Source: Fidelibacterota bacterium (GTDB lineage: Bacteria; Fidelibacterota; SORT01). Taken from it: DNA of 64,000 nucleotides. Below, piece by piece: positions 61,844-64,000 of the stretch. The notes under the pieces are model-generated. The model made no database searches and had not been told where the DNA came from. It saw only the letters and a list, made by a program, of their open reading frames with translations. The translations under genes and the position numbers were made by a program. The first letter of the stretch is position 1. Each line of letters begins with the position of its first letter. The stretch spans positions 1 through 64,000 of the forward strand of contig JACZYG010000004.1 in NCBI GenBank assembly GCA_022571215.1, written 5' to 3'.

Positions 61844-62404
61844 TTAAAATTCTACTTTCGGAACAATATCCGCGCCTGCCGCTGCCTCAAATGGAGTAGC
61901 GGAATCAAATCCAAAAAGTCCCGCATAGAGTCTATTCGGAAAAGAACGAATCATCGTATTGTAGGATAACACGACATTGTTATATCTCCTTCTTTCAACG
62001 GCTATCCTGTTCTCCGTACCGGCTAATTCATCCTGTAGGCGAATAAAACCTTGATCCGCTTTAAGGTTGGGGTAATTCTCCACTACTACCAGGAGACGTG
62101 AGAGGGCGCCGCTCAGCATGTTATTGGCTTCTATTGCCTCCGATGGCGCTCCGGCTCCTCCTACCCTCGCTCTCGCATTCGTTACCGCGGTCAACACTTC
62201 CTCTTCGTGAGAGGCATAACCTTTAACCGTCGCAATCAAATTCGGTATCAGATCAAATCTCCTCTGGAATACATTCTCAACTTGCGCCCAAGCGTTTTTG
62301 ACGCTCTCGTCACCCGCCACCATGCTATTGAAAGTACCCTTTATTGAGGAATAAATTGTTATAAGCAGTATTAATACTACGCCTATAATTATCCATTTTT
62401 TCAT
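61844..62404 (-). CDS. LemA family protein
   Basis: 186 aa from the ATG at 62404, six bases after GGAG; earlier TTG/ATG starts are too close to the ribosome site. N-terminal membrane anchor (IIIGVVLILLITIY), then helical LemA pattern: VKNAWAQVENVFQRRFDLIPNL, NYPNLKADQGFIRLQ and RRYNNVVLSYN. LemA proteins are frequent partners of TPM-domain proteins, which is the arrangement here. Confidence 0.94.
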   Translation of the reverse strand: MKKWIIIGVVLILLITIYSSIKGTFNSMVAGDESVKNAWAQVENVFQRRFDLIPNLIATVKGYASHEEEVLTAVTNARARVGGAGAPSEAIEANNMLSGALSRLLVVVENYPNLKADQGFIRLQDELAGTENRIAVERRRYNNVVLSYNTMIRSFPNRLYAGLFGFDSATPFEAAAGADIVPKVEF

Positions 62405-62453
62405 CATTCTCTCCAACTGTTATTTATGACTCGTCTCATATCTTTGTCCAAGC

Positions 62454-63182
62454 CTACATTTTATCCACATTTCTAAAAATTGAACGAATTGCGGTCATAT
62501 ACTCTTCCATCAACTCTATCAATTCTGAAGTTGTCCATTTACCGATACCTAATTTGATGTTTTGCAGATCCTGAAATAAGCCTTTCCGCAGTTCAAATGT
62601 CTCTTCTACTATGTTGTACAACTTAGATGAATCCGTCCCCTCGTTTTCTATTTTTTTAAGATATAGCGTACCGTTGAATATAGCTGAAAAGGTCGGGAGA
62701 GATTGAGATATCAGATCAATAAGCTCATTTCGATTGCCTTTAGTTTTCATGAATCCTTGACGAAGACTCAGCAATTTTGCCTTTAGTTCATGTTCAACCT
62801 GCACCCGCAACTCATTATCGTTTATAACTAAATCTCCGAGGAGGTTTTTTCCGAAGACCAAAACGTTTGCCTCTTTCATATTGTGAAATTCAAGCGGGAA
62901 TGTATCAAGCGAAGAGTTCAGATAAGATTCCGTTAGAATCAGCGGAGCTGATATTCCTCGTTTTTCCCAATTGTCTAAATAATCCCAGACTCCTGACAGG
63001 AATTTTAAACCTTCAGATTTTATTACAACCAGGAAATTAATATCTGACTTTCCCTGTACATACTCTCCTCTTGCGCCACTTCCATAAAGATAGATTGACA
63101 GCAGGTTGGAACCAAATATGGACTTTGTACCTGATGAAAATTCTTCATAAACTTCTTCTGGATTTACAGGTTTCTTGAACAT
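62454..63182 (-). CDS. Nucleotidyltransferase-domain protein
   Basis: 242 aa, GGAG upstream of the ATG. The NTase motif LYGSGARGEYVQGKSDINFLVV has the GS loop but DxN where catalytic members have DxD, so the second acidic metal ligand is altered. The C-terminal ~110 residues are helical (LRQGFMKTKGNRNELIDL), HEPN-like. Could be an aminoglycoside-type nucleotidyltransferase or a catalytically weakened homologue. Sits between TPM and LemA genes. Confidence 0.75.
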   Translation of the reverse strand: MFKKPVNPEEVYEEFSSGTKSIFGSNLLSIYLYGSGARGEYVQGKSDINFLVVIKSEGLKFLSGVWDYLDNWEKRGISAPLILTESYLNSSLDTFPLEFHNMKEANVLVFGKNLLGDLVINDNELRVQVEHELKAKLLSLRQGFMKTKGNRNELIDLISQSLPTFSAIFNGTLYLKKIENEGTDSSKLYNIVEETFELRKGLFQDLQNIKLGIGKWTTSELIELMEEYMTAIRSIFRNVDKM

Positions 63183-63205
63183 AATTATATTACTCCGTAA
63201 TTCAT

Positions 63206-64000
63206 TTAATAGCCTCCACCGGCGCCACCGCCACCGCCCATACCTCCCCCGAAACCGCCAAATCCTCCTCCCCCGAAACCGCCGCCAAATCCTCCGGAAT
63301 GAAACCCTCTATGCCCTCCGCCGAGCATACTCATCAATAAGAGACCACCAAGCAGACCGCCTCTTCCTCTCCTCTCCCTCTACCCTTTCGTCCACGACCC
63401 AAAAGACTGGAAATGATGAAAAACAGCATCATTATCTTAAATATGCCTATCCCTCCCCCTCTTTTACGTCCTCTTTGATTTCTATTCTGTGTCAGCGCTG
63501 AATAGTTTCCCGTCAACTTTACTTTGGCATCTGCGGCAATTATTGAAGCTATCGCCGCCAATCCGAGTGAAAGTCCGGAATCATGATCATTTTGCCTCAA
63601 CGAAGGAATAAGATATTTATCTCTGATCTCTCCAACCAATCCATCGGGTAATATCCCCTCAAGACCATACCCGACCTCAATCCGTATCTTCCGAGCGTCT
63701 ACCGCATTGAGTATCAATATACCGTTGTCTTTTCCCTTCTCCCCAATTCGCCATTTTTCGAAAAGTCTTACGGCATAATCCGTATAATCCATGCCATTTA
63801 AACTTTTTACGGTTACCACAACCACCTCAGCGCCCGTCTTCTGTTTCAATTCTCGAGACAGACTTTCCATTGCGTTCTTCACGGTTGGGGAGAGTACATT
63901 TGCAAAATCATTCACAAATCCGGTCGGATTGGGAAATTCGATCTGAGAATATAGACTAAATGGCGTCAGCGCTGATAATAGTATTAATAAGTAAAAATTA
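63206..64000 (-). CDS. TPM-domain protein (YgcG-like), partial and frameshifted
   Basis: The gene begins beyond the right edge. Visible from 64000: a signal peptide (LLILLSALTPFSLYSQ), then EFPNPTGFVNDFANVLSP and the TPM domain (TGAEVVVVTVKSL, DNGILILNAVDARKIRIEVGYG). A membrane span (IFKIMMLFFIISSLL) should be followed by a glycine-rich tail. In the span's frame the protein ends after RGEEEAVCLVVSY (63334); a shifted frame carries LLGGLLLMSMLGGG and the Gly/Phe tail ending GGGY (stop 63208-63206). The shift falls in a purine run near 63365-63390. TPM proteins are membrane-associated partners of LemA. Confidence 0.8.

Noticed and set aside
1-64000. CRISPR arrays, rRNA genes, tmRNA, complete insertion sequences
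   Set aside because: Looked for regularly spaced repeats, rRNA-like blocks and paired terminal repeats around a transposase; none found by eye.

Overview
The window reads as a bacterial chromosome segment from the FCB superphylum (Bacteroidetes/Chlorobi/Marinimicrobia/Calditrichota-like). The signs are secreted proteins ending in FlgD/type IX-like C-terminal domains, a NagZ-serine hydrolase fusion, a small RRM protein, and sigma-70 promoters close to TTGACA-17-TATAAT rather than the Bacteroidetes -7/-33 type. The phylum is inferred from gene style, not from a marker tree. Base composition is moderate and most genes are on the minus strand in compact operons.

Layout. 1-4.5 kb: minus-strand phage-like module (partial HTH protein, terminase large subunit, HTH/zinc protein, two unknown genes) abutting the 3' end of a tRNA-Leu. 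4.7-5.0 kb: tRNA-Leu(TAA), tRNA-Cys(GCA), tRNA-Gly(GCC). 5.1-6.2 kb: a secreted UshA-like metallophosphoesterase whose reading frame is interrupted by one in-frame UGA exactly where a Cys is expected, followed by a hairpin resembling the E. coli fdhF SECIS; a strong selenoprotein candidate. 6.3-8.6 kb: small genes, a transposase-like fragment, a pilin-like protein, tRNA-Met. 8.7-21.7 kb: a ten-gene operon with a molybdenum hydroxylase (three subunits), YgfK, SsnA, YgeY, YgeW, two fold-type II PLP enzymes and a PAS-HisKA-receiver protein. This is a variant of the selenium-linked molybdenum hydroxylase/anaerobic purine-degradation locus, and it fits with selenium use at 6 kb.

21.7-28.4 kb: two palindrome-dense intergenic islands around tRNA-Leu(CAG), an RRM protein, and a carbamoyltransferase/SGNH-hydrolase operon. 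28.4-36.7 kb: a probable peptidoglycan-sugar recycling operon (NAG-kinase-like, alanine racemase, NagZ-serine hydrolase lipoprotein, two sodium:solute symporters). 36.7-42.7 kb: HU, a deoxyribosyltransferase-like protein, ndk, nadB, polA. 42.8-50.3 kb, mostly plus strand: a Cys-rich lipoprotein, a decayed nuclease gene, a TPR protein, an OPT transporter, and a PqqD-ITPase-adenosine deaminase operon. 50.3-56.4 kb: a beta-propeller secreted protein and the riboflavin operon ribD-ribE-ribBA-ribH behind an FMN riboswitch.

56.5-60.6 kb: an orphan NtrC-type regulator, then an exact sigma-54 promoter and three envelope proteins of unknown function (two with zinc-ribbon-like motifs, two with a shared small beta domain, one a likely outer-membrane barrel). 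A second exact sigma-54 promoter lies at 45.9 kb before a small zinc-ribbon protein. 60.7-64 kb: M50 protease, LemA, nucleotidyltransferase, and a TPM-domain protein with an apparent frameshift that runs off the right edge.

The most notable points are the candidate selenoprotein with SECIS, the variant selenium/purine operon, and the sigma-54-controlled envelope operon.
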